NCBI GenBank assembly: GCA_007134845.1
Contig: SLKA01000058.1
Coordinates: 1-49,348 of the forward strand
Origin: Balneolales bacterium
GTDB taxonomy: Bacteria > Bacteroidota > Rhodothermia > Balneolales > Natronogracilivirgulaceae
Direction of reading: 5' to 3'
DNA: 49,348 nucleotides
In this document: positions 26,151 to 33,894 of the stretch, one piece after another
How positions within the stretch are numbered: the stretch's first letter is position 1
How the letters are laid out: every line of letters begins with the position of its first letter
Program-made: the position numbers and the translations under genes
Notes under the pieces: generated by a model
Database searches by the model: none
The model's input: only the letters and a program-made list of their open reading frames with translations
What the model was told of the DNA's origin: nothing

Positions 26151-26947
26151 TTTTCAGTACCTGTTTCAAGATCGCTGCGTATTTTTTTAAGTGCCTCAAT
26201 CAGTATGGACATCTCAATCGAGTACGAGAGGAAGGCGATGCCGCGGTCGCGCCAGTGGCGCAGCTGCTTCGGGGTGTCGGTGAAGATGCCCAGTCGCACA
26301 TTCCGCTCGTTGGCCCGGGCGATCATGCCGTCAACCGCTTCGGTGATTTTTGGATTTTCGATGTCGCCCGGAATTCCGAGAGATTGTGACAGGTCGTATG
26401 GACCGATAAAGATCACATCAATCCCTTCCACTTCGATGATCTCCTCAAAGTTCTCCAGCGCCTCTTTTCCCTCCAGCTGGAGCACCATCAGACTGCGGTT
26501 TGCCTCGGGGAAATAATCGTTCTTGGGCTTTTCACCGTAATTGCCGGCGCGCACAAAACGGCACACACCACGCTCTCCGGTGGGATGAAACTTGGCCAGC
26601 TGCATCGCCGTGGAGGCCTGCTCGGCATTCTGCACCGAAGTGACCATAATGCCATGGACGCCCAGATCCAGCGCTTTGCCTATGTGCATGCTGTCGAAGC
26701 GCTCCACCCGCACAATACCCAGCGTGGGCGTCATACCCAGGGCCATCATGTGCGTCTTGACGGTCTCGGTGGTCATCGGCGAATGCTCCATATCCAGCAC
26801 GACATAATCCATGCCGCTGTAACCTATCGCCTCAATGACCGAGCTGTCGGTTGTCTTGGAGAAGCACCCCAGTACGTGACCGGATAGCAGTTTTTTGCGG
26901 AAGTTTGCGAGTTTATCAGTGTAGTTGGCTGGTATGTATTGATTCAT
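26147..26947 (-). CDS. HpcH/HpaI family 2-oxo-acid aldolase
   Basis: Class II pyruvate aldolase of the HpcH/HpaI group, 266 residues. It has the canonical order of motifs: YSGMDYVVLDMEHSP, LGIVRVERFDSMHIGKALD, LGVHGIMVTSVQNAEQA, GERGVCRFVRAGNYG, LQLEGKEAL with the metal-binding Glu, and IDVIFIGPYDLSQSLGIPG with the second acidic ligand. Relatives add pyruvate to short aldehydes to form 4-hydroxy-2-oxo acids, or split them. In this operon the product could be a keto-deoxy sugar acid passed to the KdsB-like CMP-transferase, or a compound made from a phosphonate aldehyde; both are inference. It is coupled by ATGA overlap to phosphonopyruvate decarboxylase and lies after a 2-hydroxyacid dehydrogenase, repeating the pairing seen at 13350-15115. 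Confidence 0.8.
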   Translation of the reverse strand: MNQYIPANYTDKLANFRKKLLSGHVLGCFSKTTDSSVIEAIGYSGMDYVVLDMEHSPMTTETVKTHMMALGMTPTLGIVRVERFDSMHIGKALDLGVHGIMVTSVQNAEQASTAMQLAKFHPTGERGVCRFVRAGNYGEKPKNDYFPEANRSLMVLQLEGKEALENFEEIIEVEGIDVIFIGPYDLSQSLGIPGDIENPKITEAVDGMIARANERNVRLGIFTDTPKQLRHWRDRGIAFLSYSIEMSILIEALKKIRSDLETGTEK

Positions 26948-26988
26948 TTTTTACTCTTTTAATTGGATTTCACGTTCTGATAGGTTGT

Positions 26989-27060
26989 GCGCATGGATGC
27001 AGCGCAGGTGCGGTACAGGTGTATTTTACTGGTGGCAGCGTGGGTGCGGATCTGTTTGCG
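26989..27060. repeat. Degenerate GC-rich 12-bp-period repeat in the aldolase/dehydrogenase gap
   Basis: The 167-base gap between two genes of the long run contains 12-base blocks such as GCGCATGGATGC, AGCGCAGGTGCG, and AGCGTGGGTGCG exactly 36 bases (three periods) later. Base composition and rhythm resemble the insertion in the epimerase gene. No hairpin terminator is evident in the gap. Confidence 0.45.
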
Positions 27061-27114
27061 ATTGAAAATGAATGTAGATGGATATGGATGTACATTCGGT
27101 TGCGCTTTGTACGG

Positions 27115-28056
27115 CTACAGCACGTTGTAGGGCATTTGGTTTTCGTAGATCCGCAAGGCGTTTCTGGCGGCGTTCCTGCGTAGTTCGAGCGAGGAGGCCG
27201 ACGAGAAGTAGGAGGAGTGCGGGTTGATGATGAGGCGTCCCTGCACCCAGTCTTCCGCTTTGCGCCAGGCGTTGATCAGGTCATCGTCACCCGGAGGCTC
27301 CTGCGGAAGCACATCCAGCGAGACCGATGCGAGGTGGCCTGACTTGAGCGCATCAAACAGTGTGCCGGTGCTTTTTAGCAGCCCGCCCCTGGCGGTGTTG
27401 ACCAATGCGCTCCCGGGTTTCATCGCCCTGACAAACGACGCATCGATCATTCCCCGGGTTTCTTCATTGAGCGGGGTGTGCACCGAAACGATATCCGCCT
27501 GCTCCAGAAGCTCTTGAAGGGAATCCACCCGGCGGCTCTGCAGCATTTTTTCGTAGCCGCGATCGCGGTAGGGATCATAAAAGACGGTCTGGAAGCCGAT
27601 GGCCCGGCATTTGAGCAGCACGCTCCCTCCTATTCGGCCGGCACCGACCACGCCGACGACAGTGTCGCTGGTGCGGCGGATGGCCGGGTTTACGTTCTCC
27701 TGCCAGGTCGTTCGGTACGATCTGGCGTCATGGTTGTATACGGTGACGCCCCTGGCGATGTTCAGGATCATAGCCACGGCGGTATCGGACACCTCATCCA
27801 CCCCGTAATCGGGATTGTTACAGGCGATGATGCCGTGCTTTTTGAGCGCCGGCAGATCGAGGTTGTCGTATCCCACGCCGTAACGCTGCACTCCGCGGAG
27901 TGCGGGCAGACGCCGGATGTACGCCTCGTCGATCTGGTCGTGCCAGACGAGCAGCACCTCGGTATCGGGTCCGGATTTCATACCTACCAGATCGCCCAGG
28001 ATCTCGCGCTCGATATCCGGTTCCTTGAAATAATCGGTGATAGCAATACGTGACAT
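27115..28056 (-). CDS. D-2-hydroxyacid dehydrogenase, CtBP-like (copy 2)
   Basis: NAD-dependent D-2-hydroxyacid dehydrogenase of 313 residues. It shows RYGVGYDNLD early, the nucleotide-binding GVVGAGRIGGSV, VNTARGGLLK with its substrate arginine, and DVLPQEPPGDD with the catalytic Glu. INPHSSYFSSAS follows, where the catalytic His is in NPHSSY. It resembles the C-terminal-binding-protein/phosphoglycerate-dehydrogenase branch without an ACT domain. It starts 6 bases past the stop of the KdsB-like gene. Together with the following HpcH aldolase it forms a pair parallel to the one at 13350-15115, although the two dehydrogenases are only distantly alike. Probable role: setting the C2 redox state of a 2-oxo or 2-hydroxy acid precursor of a polysaccharide component. 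Substrate unknown. Confidence 0.8.
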   Translation of the reverse strand: MSRIAITDYFKEPDIEREILGDLVGMKSGPDTEVLLVWHDQIDEAYIRRLPALRGVQRYGVGYDNLDLPALKKHGIIACNNPDYGVDEVSDTAVAMILNIARGVTVYNHDARSYRTTWQENVNPAIRRTSDTVVGVVGAGRIGGSVLLKCRAIGFQTVFYDPYRDRGYEKMLQSRRVDSLQELLEQADIVSVHTPLNEETRGMIDASFVRAMKPGSALVNTARGGLLKSTGTLFDALKSGHLASVSLDVLPQEPPGDDDLINAWRKAEDWVQGRLIINPHSSYFSSASSLELRRNAARNALRIYENQMPYNVL

Positions 28057-28062
28057 GGCGGT

Positions 28063-28794
28063 TTATCTTGCGGTGGTAGTGGATTTCATGCGTTCCTCAA
28101 CGATCGTCACATCCTTCGGCTCGTCTATCGCCCAACTGTCACCGATCATGTCGATGCAGTAGACCGGGATGTTGAGCTCCAGAAAACGGATGATATCGAG
28201 CTGCTCGATCTTGTCGATGCGGGAGTTCAGGCGTTCCCGTACGTAGCTGTCCAGCGCCTCCTTGTGGTAGGCGAACAGCCAGATCGCCTTATCGGCTGAT
28301 ACGAAGTTGCCGCGGATATCCAGCGGGATGCCGGCACGGGAGGTAAACAGCAGGCGTCCGTCGGAAGCGCACACAACTTTGGCCTTTGAGGGGTCGCTGA
28401 AATCGGCTTCAGAACAGACGGTCTTGCCGAAGACGATGCGGTCGGGATGCTCGCGGTTGTATTTCAGCAGGCCCCTGAGGTCATGGATATTCACAAGCGG
28501 CTCATCGCCCTGGATATTCAGGTAGCTGTCTGCATTCACCTGGTCGCTGATCAGCTTGATGCGGGTGGTCGCGCATTCGGCGGGACCGGTATTCACGCAG
28601 TTCATGCCGTTTTTTTCGCAGTATTCGGTAATCACATCGTCTTCGGTGGCCAGGTAGATGTCCTTTTCGGGGTGCACCTGTGCACAGCGCTCCCATACGT
28701 GGCGGATGACCGGTTTGCCCATGATCTCAATCATCGCCTTGCCGGGAAGGCGAGAGCTTTTCATTCTGGCGGGTATTACAATAACTTGTCTCAT
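28063..28794 (-). CDS. KdsB-like CMP-sugar (acid) cytidylyltransferase
   Basis: Nucleotidyltransferase of the 3-deoxy-manno-octulosonate cytidylyltransferase family, 243 residues. Motifs: VIPARMKSSRLPGKAM at the N-terminus (CTP binding), ATEDDVITEYC, NIQGDEPLV with the metal-binding acidic residue, IWLFAYHKEAL, and the late KIEQLDIIRFLE. It transfers CMP from CTP to the anomeric hydroxyl of a keto-deoxy sugar acid. A housekeeping Kdo function is possible. However, the position between a 2-hydroxyacid dehydrogenase and an FAH-family gene inside a glycan operon points to a dedicated sugar acid. Some KdsB-like proteins activate other ulosonates or 8-amino-Kdo, so substrate should be left open. 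ATG start; the following dehydrogenase begins 6 bases after the stop. Confidence 0.8.
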   Translation of the reverse strand: MRQVIVIPARMKSSRLPGKAMIEIMGKPVIRHVWERCAQVHPEKDIYLATEDDVITEYCEKNGMNCVNTGPAECATTRIKLISDQVNADSYLNIQGDEPLVNIHDLRGLLKYNREHPDRIVFGKTVCSEADFSDPSKAKVVCASDGRLLFTSRAGIPLDIRGNFVSADKAIWLFAYHKEALDSYVRERLNSRIDKIEQLDIIRFLELNIPVYCIDMIGDSWAIDEPKDVTIVEERMKSTTTAR

Positions 28795-28945
28795 GATGGT
28801 GTGTTCCGTTTCAGGTTTCTACAATCACATATATTTCAATCAGTTACTATCGTCCTTCTAAGAATTATTTCATGGTATTGATGCCATCTCGCCTGTGGGT
28901 GCGACTTCGCGGAGTTGTCGTACTTGTAAGGGCCGGCATACGAGG

Positions 28946-29746
28946 TCAATAATCAGTTCGCACGGTGTTCGTCAGCGTCCCGATGCCGTCGATCGACACT
29001 TCCACGACTTCGCCGCCGGTGATGACCGAACTCTCGGCGTTGGCCGGCGTGCCGGTGAGGATCACATCCCCCGGATAAAGTGTGAAGAAGCGCGAGAGAA
29101 AGCTAACAACATCGGCATCACCGAGGATGCGCTTGTCCGTTGCGCTTTGTTGCATCACCGTGCCGTTGATGGTGTTGGTCATGGGCAGCGCGGATGTATC
29201 CGCGCCGGAGACGATGGCCGGTCCCAGCGGGCAGAATGTGTCCCACCCTTTCGAGCGGGCCAGGTGGTGGTCACGACCCAGGCAGTTGCTCATGGTCACG
29301 TCATTGGCGACGGTATACCCGAGGATGTAATTCGGCGCCTGTTCAGGAGTCACGTTCCGGCATTGCTTTTTGATGATAATGGCCAGCTCCACCTCAGTCC
29401 ACACTTTCTTGTTCTCGCGAAGCACAATGTCATCGCCCGGACCGATCACCGCCGATGGCGGCTTGAAAAAGATGACGGGTTCGTCATAGGTCTCCCGTTC
29501 TCCGACCAGATCCTTGTAGTTATAGCCGAGAGCGATAATTTTGCCGGGCTGCAGCGGTGCGAGCAGTTCGATATCGTCCATGTCGATCTCATCGCTTCCG
29601 GTGACGGGTTTCTCATCGTATATGCTGTTTTCCAGCCTTGTGACCGTGTTGTCCCGGACGATGCCATAATGCAGTTCATCTCCTAGGTGTTTTACGTCAT
29701 CTTCACCGGTGCGGAGCCGGTATCGTACAATCTTCAAGCTATTCAC
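28946..29746 (-). CDS. Fumarylacetoacetate hydrolase (FAH) family protein
   Basis: FAH superfamily protein of about 266 residues. Members are metal-dependent C-C hydrolases, decarboxylases, isomerases or 2-keto-3-deoxy-acid dehydratases. Visible signatures: KIIALGYNYKDLVGE, PVIFFKPPSAVIGPGDDI, the metal-ligand strand TEVELAIIIKK, and GYTVANDVTMSNCLGRD. These are followed by KGWDTFCPLGPAIV and YPGDVILTGTPANAES. The start is GTG with an AAGG site six to seven bases before it; a TTG nine bases later is the alternative. Placed between GAPDH-like and KdsB-like genes, it may process a 2-keto-3-deoxy acid made by the aldolase. Exact chemistry cannot be inferred from sequence. Confidence 0.75.
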   Translation of the reverse strand: MNSLKIVRYRLRTGEDDVKHLGDELHYGIVRDNTVTRLENSIYDEKPVTGSDEIDMDDIELLAPLQPGKIIALGYNYKDLVGERETYDEPVIFFKPPSAVIGPGDDIVLRENKKVWTEVELAIIIKKQCRNVTPEQAPNYILGYTVANDVTMSNCLGRDHHLARSKGWDTFCPLGPAIVSGADTSALPMTNTINGTVMQQSATDKRILGDADVVSFLSRFFTLYPGDVILTGTPANAESSVITGGEVVEVSIDGIGTLTNTVRTDY

Positions 29747-29762
29747 TAAACCTTATCTTTAC

Positions 29763-29792
29763 CTGTCTATATCTGTCTATTTCTGTCTTCGC
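29763..29792. repeat. 10-bp tandem repeat, three copies, before the FAH gene
   Basis: CTGTCTATAT, CTGTCTATTT and CTGTCTTCGC follow one another without spacing. They lie in the short gap between the GAPDH-like and FAH genes. On the transcript they form a purine-rich AGACAG-type run just upstream of the FAH start. Confidence 0.6.
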
Positions 29793-29833
29793 CTGATTTT
29801 TTCCAGTCATTATGCTTTTCTTCATGCCTGTCA

Positions 29834-30862
29834 TCAGGTGAGATGTCCTATGATTTCGTACACCCTGTTCGAATATCCCCATTCATTATCATACCAGAGG
29901 ACAAACTTCAGCATTCTGCCCTTGTTCAGGTGCAGCCAGCGCATATCAACCACAGCGGCATTTTCATTGCCAAGATAATCGATTGAGATCAATGATCGTT
30001 CATCGAGCTTCAGCACGCCCGGATACGTTTTGGTATACTCCACCAATGCACGTTTGACATCCTCCAGGTCGGTCTTCTGTTCTAGCAGTAATACGCCGTC
30101 AATCGAGGAGACGATAGATGTGGGTGTGCGGAATGACGAGGCATGCAATTTTTCACCGCTTTCGGGCAGCACTTTCATCATTGCGTCGCAAAGCGTTGTT
30201 TCTTTGGGGATGAGACTTCCGACACTGCTGCGGCCAAGGGCGTAATCGCGCCACAGATGGCCCGGACTGGAGACTGATTTCAGTGTGCCGTCGAGCAGGT
30301 TCTGGTACGAAAGCCAGGGATGCAGCGTGGTGACCTCTCCCATCTCCACTCCGAACTTCTTCTCTATAAGCGTGTAAAACGGAGCCAGAGCGTTCGCATC
30401 ACAGATACTGCTGCTCACCACATGGTGCCGCTTCTTGTCATAGTCTTCGGAGTTCACTCCGTACATATATGAAAAGTCAATCCCCTGTTTCGGGGCATGG
30501 GTGACAATCACCTTTTTCACCGGACCATTGGTTACTTCCCGGGCCTGCAGCACATTTTGAGACACACCGGATGCCTCGATGACGATATCGACACCCATGT
30601 CGGCCCAGGGAACATTTTTAATCTCCCTTTCACGAAACAATTTCATCAGGTAACCATTCACCTTGATGGCGTCTCCCTCTACATCCACCTTGTCATCCCT
30701 TAGTTTGCCGTAGGTGGTATCGTATTTGAGCAGATAGGCGTGATTGTGGATGTCCTCATCGATATCGTTTAAAGCTACTATTTCATACTTTTTGTGTCTC
30801 AAATTGATGCGGGTGAGCGCACGGCCAATGCGTCCGAACCCGTTGATGCCGATTTTTATCAT
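29834..30862 (-). CDS. Divergent GAPDH-like dehydrogenase
   Basis: Resembles type I glyceraldehyde-3-phosphate dehydrogenase over its full 342 residues: INGFGRIGR (6-14), KKVIVTHAPKQG, the nucleophile segment SSICDANALAP with Cys154, TTLHPWL with His181, and WYDNEWGYSNRV near the C-terminus. The active-site block differs from the glycolytic form: SCTTNC is here SICDANA, and the phosphate-binding PTSTGAAKA is IPKETTLCDAM. This suggests a specialised aldehyde substrate rather than glycolysis. Candidates are a C4/C5 aldose phosphate, or phosphonoacetaldehyde or an aldol product derived from it. The start ATG overlaps the TGA of the HAD phosphatase gene, so they likely act together. The change in motif is seen; the substrate is inference. 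Confidence 0.75.
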   Translation of the reverse strand: MIKIGINGFGRIGRALTRINLRHKKYEIVALNDIDEDIHNHAYLLKYDTTYGKLRDDKVDVEGDAIKVNGYLMKLFREREIKNVPWADMGVDIVIEASGVSQNVLQAREVTNGPVKKVIVTHAPKQGIDFSYMYGVNSEDYDKKRHHVVSSSICDANALAPFYTLIEKKFGVEMGEVTTLHPWLSYQNLLDGTLKSVSSPGHLWRDYALGRSSVGSLIPKETTLCDAMMKVLPESGEKLHASSFRTPTSIVSSIDGVLLLEQKTDLEDVKRALVEYTKTYPGVLKLDERSLISIDYLGNENAAVVDMRWLHLNKGRMLKFVLWYDNEWGYSNRVYEIIGHLT

Positions 30863-31485
30863 AACAACTCCTCAAAGTTTGTAATGAGCATTTTGCACAG
30901 ATTGGTACGAAAGTATTCCTCCCAATCCGTAAACTGTGTAAAACGTGTCATAAAGATGAAGTCCAGCTCGAATTCCATGGCTACTTCGTGATCATGCCTG
31001 CTGTCCCCGATTAACAGGGCAGGCCTGGAAAACGGGATGCGCTTAAGATGTTCCGACTTGGTTTCGGGGCCGGCATAAATACCGTCGAACCGGTCCGCAT
31101 TATTTTGCTTAAGGATGGCTATTATTTCATCAACATTCCCACCGGAGAGCACATAGGTGGCGGCTTCCGATTTTTTGCAGCGCTCAAGGAATCGATGGAA
31201 TCCCGGGGTGGTTCGGATTTGTGCGAAGGAGTCGCGGTTCAAATCGGCATAAGCCTGCAGAACCTGCCGTCCGGTTTCGCGATCAAATACCGAGTAGACC
31301 TTGTTTTCTCTGGGAATGCCGTTATTGGCAGTGAAAAAGGCGACAAAATCCTGCGTTTCTCCGGGATCCAGGTAGTCCGACACGGCGGTGCGGATATTCT
31401 CTTTTTTGATGTTGTTGGTGTCTGCAACGACACCGTCAAAATCAAAAAATACGGTTCGGTATCGTACGCCGCCGATCTCAGGCAT
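30859..31485 (-). CDS. HAD-family phosphatase
   Basis: Haloacid-dehalogenase-type hydrolase of 208 residues. Motif I is FFDFDGVVADT near residues 13-23, with nucleophile and acid-base aspartates. Motif II is VLSGGNVDEI, and PALLIGDSRHDHEVAME is the late motif with Lys/Asp. The cap region is a small alpha-helical C1 type. It probably dephosphorylates a sugar-phosphate intermediate of the pathway; KdsC/Gmh-like roles are common in such clusters. The stop overlaps the start of the GAPDH-like gene (ATGA), and its own start lies within the end of the GT2 gene (8-base overlap), so it belongs to the same translationally coupled unit. Substrate unknown. Confidence 0.78.
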   Translation of the reverse strand: MPEIGGVRYRTVFFDFDGVVADTNNIKKENIRTAVSDYLDPGETQDFVAFFTANNGIPRENKVYSVFDRETGRQVLQAYADLNRDSFAQIRTTPGFHRFLERCKKSEAATYVLSGGNVDEIIAILKQNNADRFDGIYAGPETKSEHLKRIPFSRPALLIGDSRHDHEVAMEFELDFIFMTRFTQFTDWEEYFRTNLCKMLITNFEELL

Positions 31486-32419
31486 GCCTTGGCTTCCGGG
31501 GATTATTCTTGCCGCTGCGTTTAAAGTAGCCGGGGATTTTATGGAATGGGATGGCGCTCAGGTACAATTTCGTGAAATAGGAATACCTGCTCGTCCCGTA
31601 CACCTTTTTTTCTTCTTTGTACGCTTTCATGATCCGGTTGTTGGCAAATTTCTTCAACAGGCTTGCCGTAGTTCCGGAATGGCGCTTCAGCAGTTCTTTT
31701 ACCGTTTCACGCTCCACATCGGCTGTATTAACGGTAGTATTGGTAACCATATTCACGGAATCCTTGTGATACCTGGCTCCGATATGGGGGCTCCAGGCCA
31801 TTCCTCCGGCATATTCCACACATCGCAGCCAGGTATCAATGTCGCCGCCCCGTTTGGATCTGCCGGCGGGGAAGCCGCCTGCCTTCTGAAGCACTTCCCT
31901 GCGGATACATGTCACCGAGGTCCACAGGGGCCGCAATCCACTGATATAGGCTTTGAGATAGTTGTCCAGCGTCAAAAAATGGGGGCCTTTTTCGGCATAA
32001 TTGTCGTAGTAATCTTCGATTACTACATTTCCGTCCGGCTGAACGATTTCCCGGCCGGATCCCAGCACGCCTGCATCGGGATAGCTTCGGATCAATTTGG
32101 TGTACTTTTCCAGATGATCGGGGTACCATTCATCGTCGGCATCCAGAAAGGCGATCCATTCGCCCGCGGCCTTGTCAATGCCCAGGTTCCGGGCTGCATA
32201 ACCGCCGGGACCGCTCTCTTCACGTTCGTACAAGCGGATCCGAGGATCATGGAATTCCTTAATTTCAGACAAGCTGTTATCCGTTGAGGCGTCATTGACA
32301 ATCACGATCTCAAAATCGGAGAAGGTCTGGTTCAGTGCAGACTGTATGGATCTTGATATATGCGGTCCCTTGTTGTAAACAGGAATCACAGCAGAAAATA
32401 TTGGCATGGATTTGTTCAT
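31478..32419 (-). CDS. Glycosyltransferase family 2
   Basis: GT-A inverting glycosyltransferase of 313 residues. It has the opening SAVIPVYNKGPHISRSI, a VIVNDASTDNSL donor-site segment, AARNLGIDKAAGEWIAFLDADDEW with the DxD metal site, and RGGDIDTWLRC, the typical catalytic ED/WLR-like area. It contains no transmembrane helix and so should act in the cytoplasm on a lipid-linked intermediate, adding one sugar to the repeat unit. ATG start. It follows a GT-B-like gene by 5 bases and overlaps the HAD phosphatase start by eight bases. Donor sugar cannot be stated. Confidence 0.88.
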   Translation of the reverse strand: MNKSMPIFSAVIPVYNKGPHISRSIQSALNQTFSDFEIVIVNDASTDNSLSEIKEFHDPRIRLYEREESGPGGYAARNLGIDKAAGEWIAFLDADDEWYPDHLEKYTKLIRSYPDAGVLGSGREIVQPDGNVVIEDYYDNYAEKGPHFLTLDNYLKAYISGLRPLWTSVTCIRREVLQKAGGFPAGRSKRGGDIDTWLRCVEYAGGMAWSPHIGARYHKDSVNMVTNTTVNTADVERETVKELLKRHSGTTASLLKKFANNRIMKAYKEEKKVYGTSRYSYFTKLYLSAIPFHKIPGYFKRSGKNNPRKPRHA

Positions 32420-32424
32420 ATAGT

Positions 32425-33894
32425 TTATTTAATCAGCTCAGCGACGATATTTTCAACGGCTTCATCTCCAACATTTTTAAAAAAGTAGCCGGCATCGAAG
32501 GATTTGAGATTCAGTGAATCCATTTTTCTGATCACATCGACGATATCGGACGGCTCGGCAACATGACTGACCTCACCATTTGTAATGCTCTTGAAGCGGT
32601 CTTCCATGCGATGCAGGTACAAATCTATCTCATTGACTTTCAGATAGACGGGTACAGCCCCATAATTCAGGGCCTCAAATGATAGTGTTGATGATACCGT
32701 GACACAGACCCGGGTGTTCTGCAAGCTTTCATCCAGTGTGAAATTGAAATAGTCATGCCACTCGATATTCCGGATATGGGCATTTTTTTTCTTCATCTGA
32801 TCCGGGATCGGATAATTCGGATGACTCCGGATGCGGATGAGGTATTCGGGCATCTTCCCGGCCGTTTTAATGGCAGTGTCGATAAAAAGATCGAGATCCG
32901 CTTCAATGATGAACGGCCGCATGACCTTCTGAACGGCAAAGAGGATGATCAGGGGTGAGCTGCTGCTTTTACCGGTTCGTATATCATTGATGTTGGGATG
33001 GCCGACCACGGATATCCGGATATCCGGATTATACTCCTCCATCCCCTCCCTGAAGAATTCACCCCATGCCAGAAACCGGTCGAACGGCATGTTACGCCAT
33101 CCCGTTTTCGGCACTGAAGTCCCAACGGACCCCCACTGCAGGCAGTAAGTTTCGCAGCTGGTAAGACGGCTCACGAAGCCGATCACGTGCAACATGGAGG
33201 TATCCCCTTCCACAATCAGCGCTTTTCCGGGGTTGTAATGATTCCATGTGCCCAGAATCTTGTCGATCGCCCTGCATGCGCTGGCCGAATGAAAGTAAGC
33301 CGGGTTCCAGAAATTCGGAAATTCTCTTTTTTCCTTTAGGAACCGGCTGTCATACCCCTCTTTGAGTGCGATTTTTGCTTTGCTGAAAGCATAATATTTC
33401 ACCACAAGCCCCTTTTGCTCAAGGCGATCCATTATTTTTTTCGTATAGGCGAAAAACTTCGGTTGATTGACCGGAATAACCACATCTACCGATTCCTGCG
33501 TCCTGGATTTCAATACCGATATCAGCCAGCACATCACATCTTTTATCACCTGGAACGGAAACTTAAGCGAGTAGTTTTTTATATGATCCAACTTCCGGTT
33601 GATGACCCCGTCGATCAGATCTTCATTCACGTCCATACTGTCGGTGCGGAACAGCTCCTCGATCACGGGATCCTCCATGATATGCCAGTACAACTTGTCT
33701 TCCACGATCTGACAGAGGCGGATCCCTTTGTATGACATATTTCCGAATCTGTTCTCTGTTAAAACCTTCGCCCTGTTGATTATATATTCCTGCAGCATAC
33801 TGGAGTTGGGTTTGTTTATCATCCGGGTTGACAACGGATCATGGGCGCTGCTCTCGTCATGGATAGTTAGATTATAGATAATTGCTTTGCTCAA
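32425..33894 (-). CDS. GT-B-like capsule/teichoic-type transferase (uncertain)
   Basis: A 489-residue soluble protein. The C-terminal 250 residues read like a GT-B fold of the capsule/CDP-glycerol-transferase kind: [19 protein letters not shown], a [16 protein letters not shown] stretch followed by [22 protein letters not shown], and the nucleotide-site [18 protein letters not shown]. The N-terminal half is a helical, charged region without a recognised domain. It may transfer a CMP-, CDP- or nucleotide-linked group to the glycan, and would therefore be a second candidate, besides LicD, for using a CMP-activated substrate. Translation starts at TTG overlapping the stop of the PEP mutase gene (TTGA). 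No ATG lies in the first 20 codons. Family assignment is moderate. Confidence 0.55.
   Translation of the reverse strand: MSKAIIYNLTIHDESSAHDPLSTRMINKPNSSMLQEYIINRAKVLTENRFGNMSYKGIRLCQIVEDKLYWHIMEDPVIEELFRTDSMDVNEDLIDGVINRKLDHIKNYSLKFPFQVIKDVMCWLISVLKSRTQESVDVVIPVNQPKFFAYTKKIMDRLEQKGLVVKYYAFSKAKIALKEGYDSRFLKEKREFPNFWNPAYFHSASACRAIDKILGTWNHYNPGKALIVEGDTSMLHVIGFVSRLTSCETYCLQWGSVGTSVPKTGWRNMPFDRFLAWGEFFREGMEEYNPDIRISVVGHPNINDIRTGKSSSSPLIILFAVQKVMRPFIIEADLDLFIDTAIKTAGKMPEYLIRIRSHPNYPIPDQMKKKNAHIRNIEWHDYFNFTLDESLQNTRVCVTVSSTLSFEALNYGAVPVYLKVNEIDLYLHRMEDRFKSITNGEVSHVAEPSDIVDVIRKMDSLNLKSFDAGYFFKNVGDEAVENIVAELIK

Noticed and set aside
28063-28794. Housekeeping kdsB assignment
   Set aside because: Motifs fit the family, but the location within a coupled glycan operon makes a dedicated sugar acid equally likely, so no gene symbol was given.
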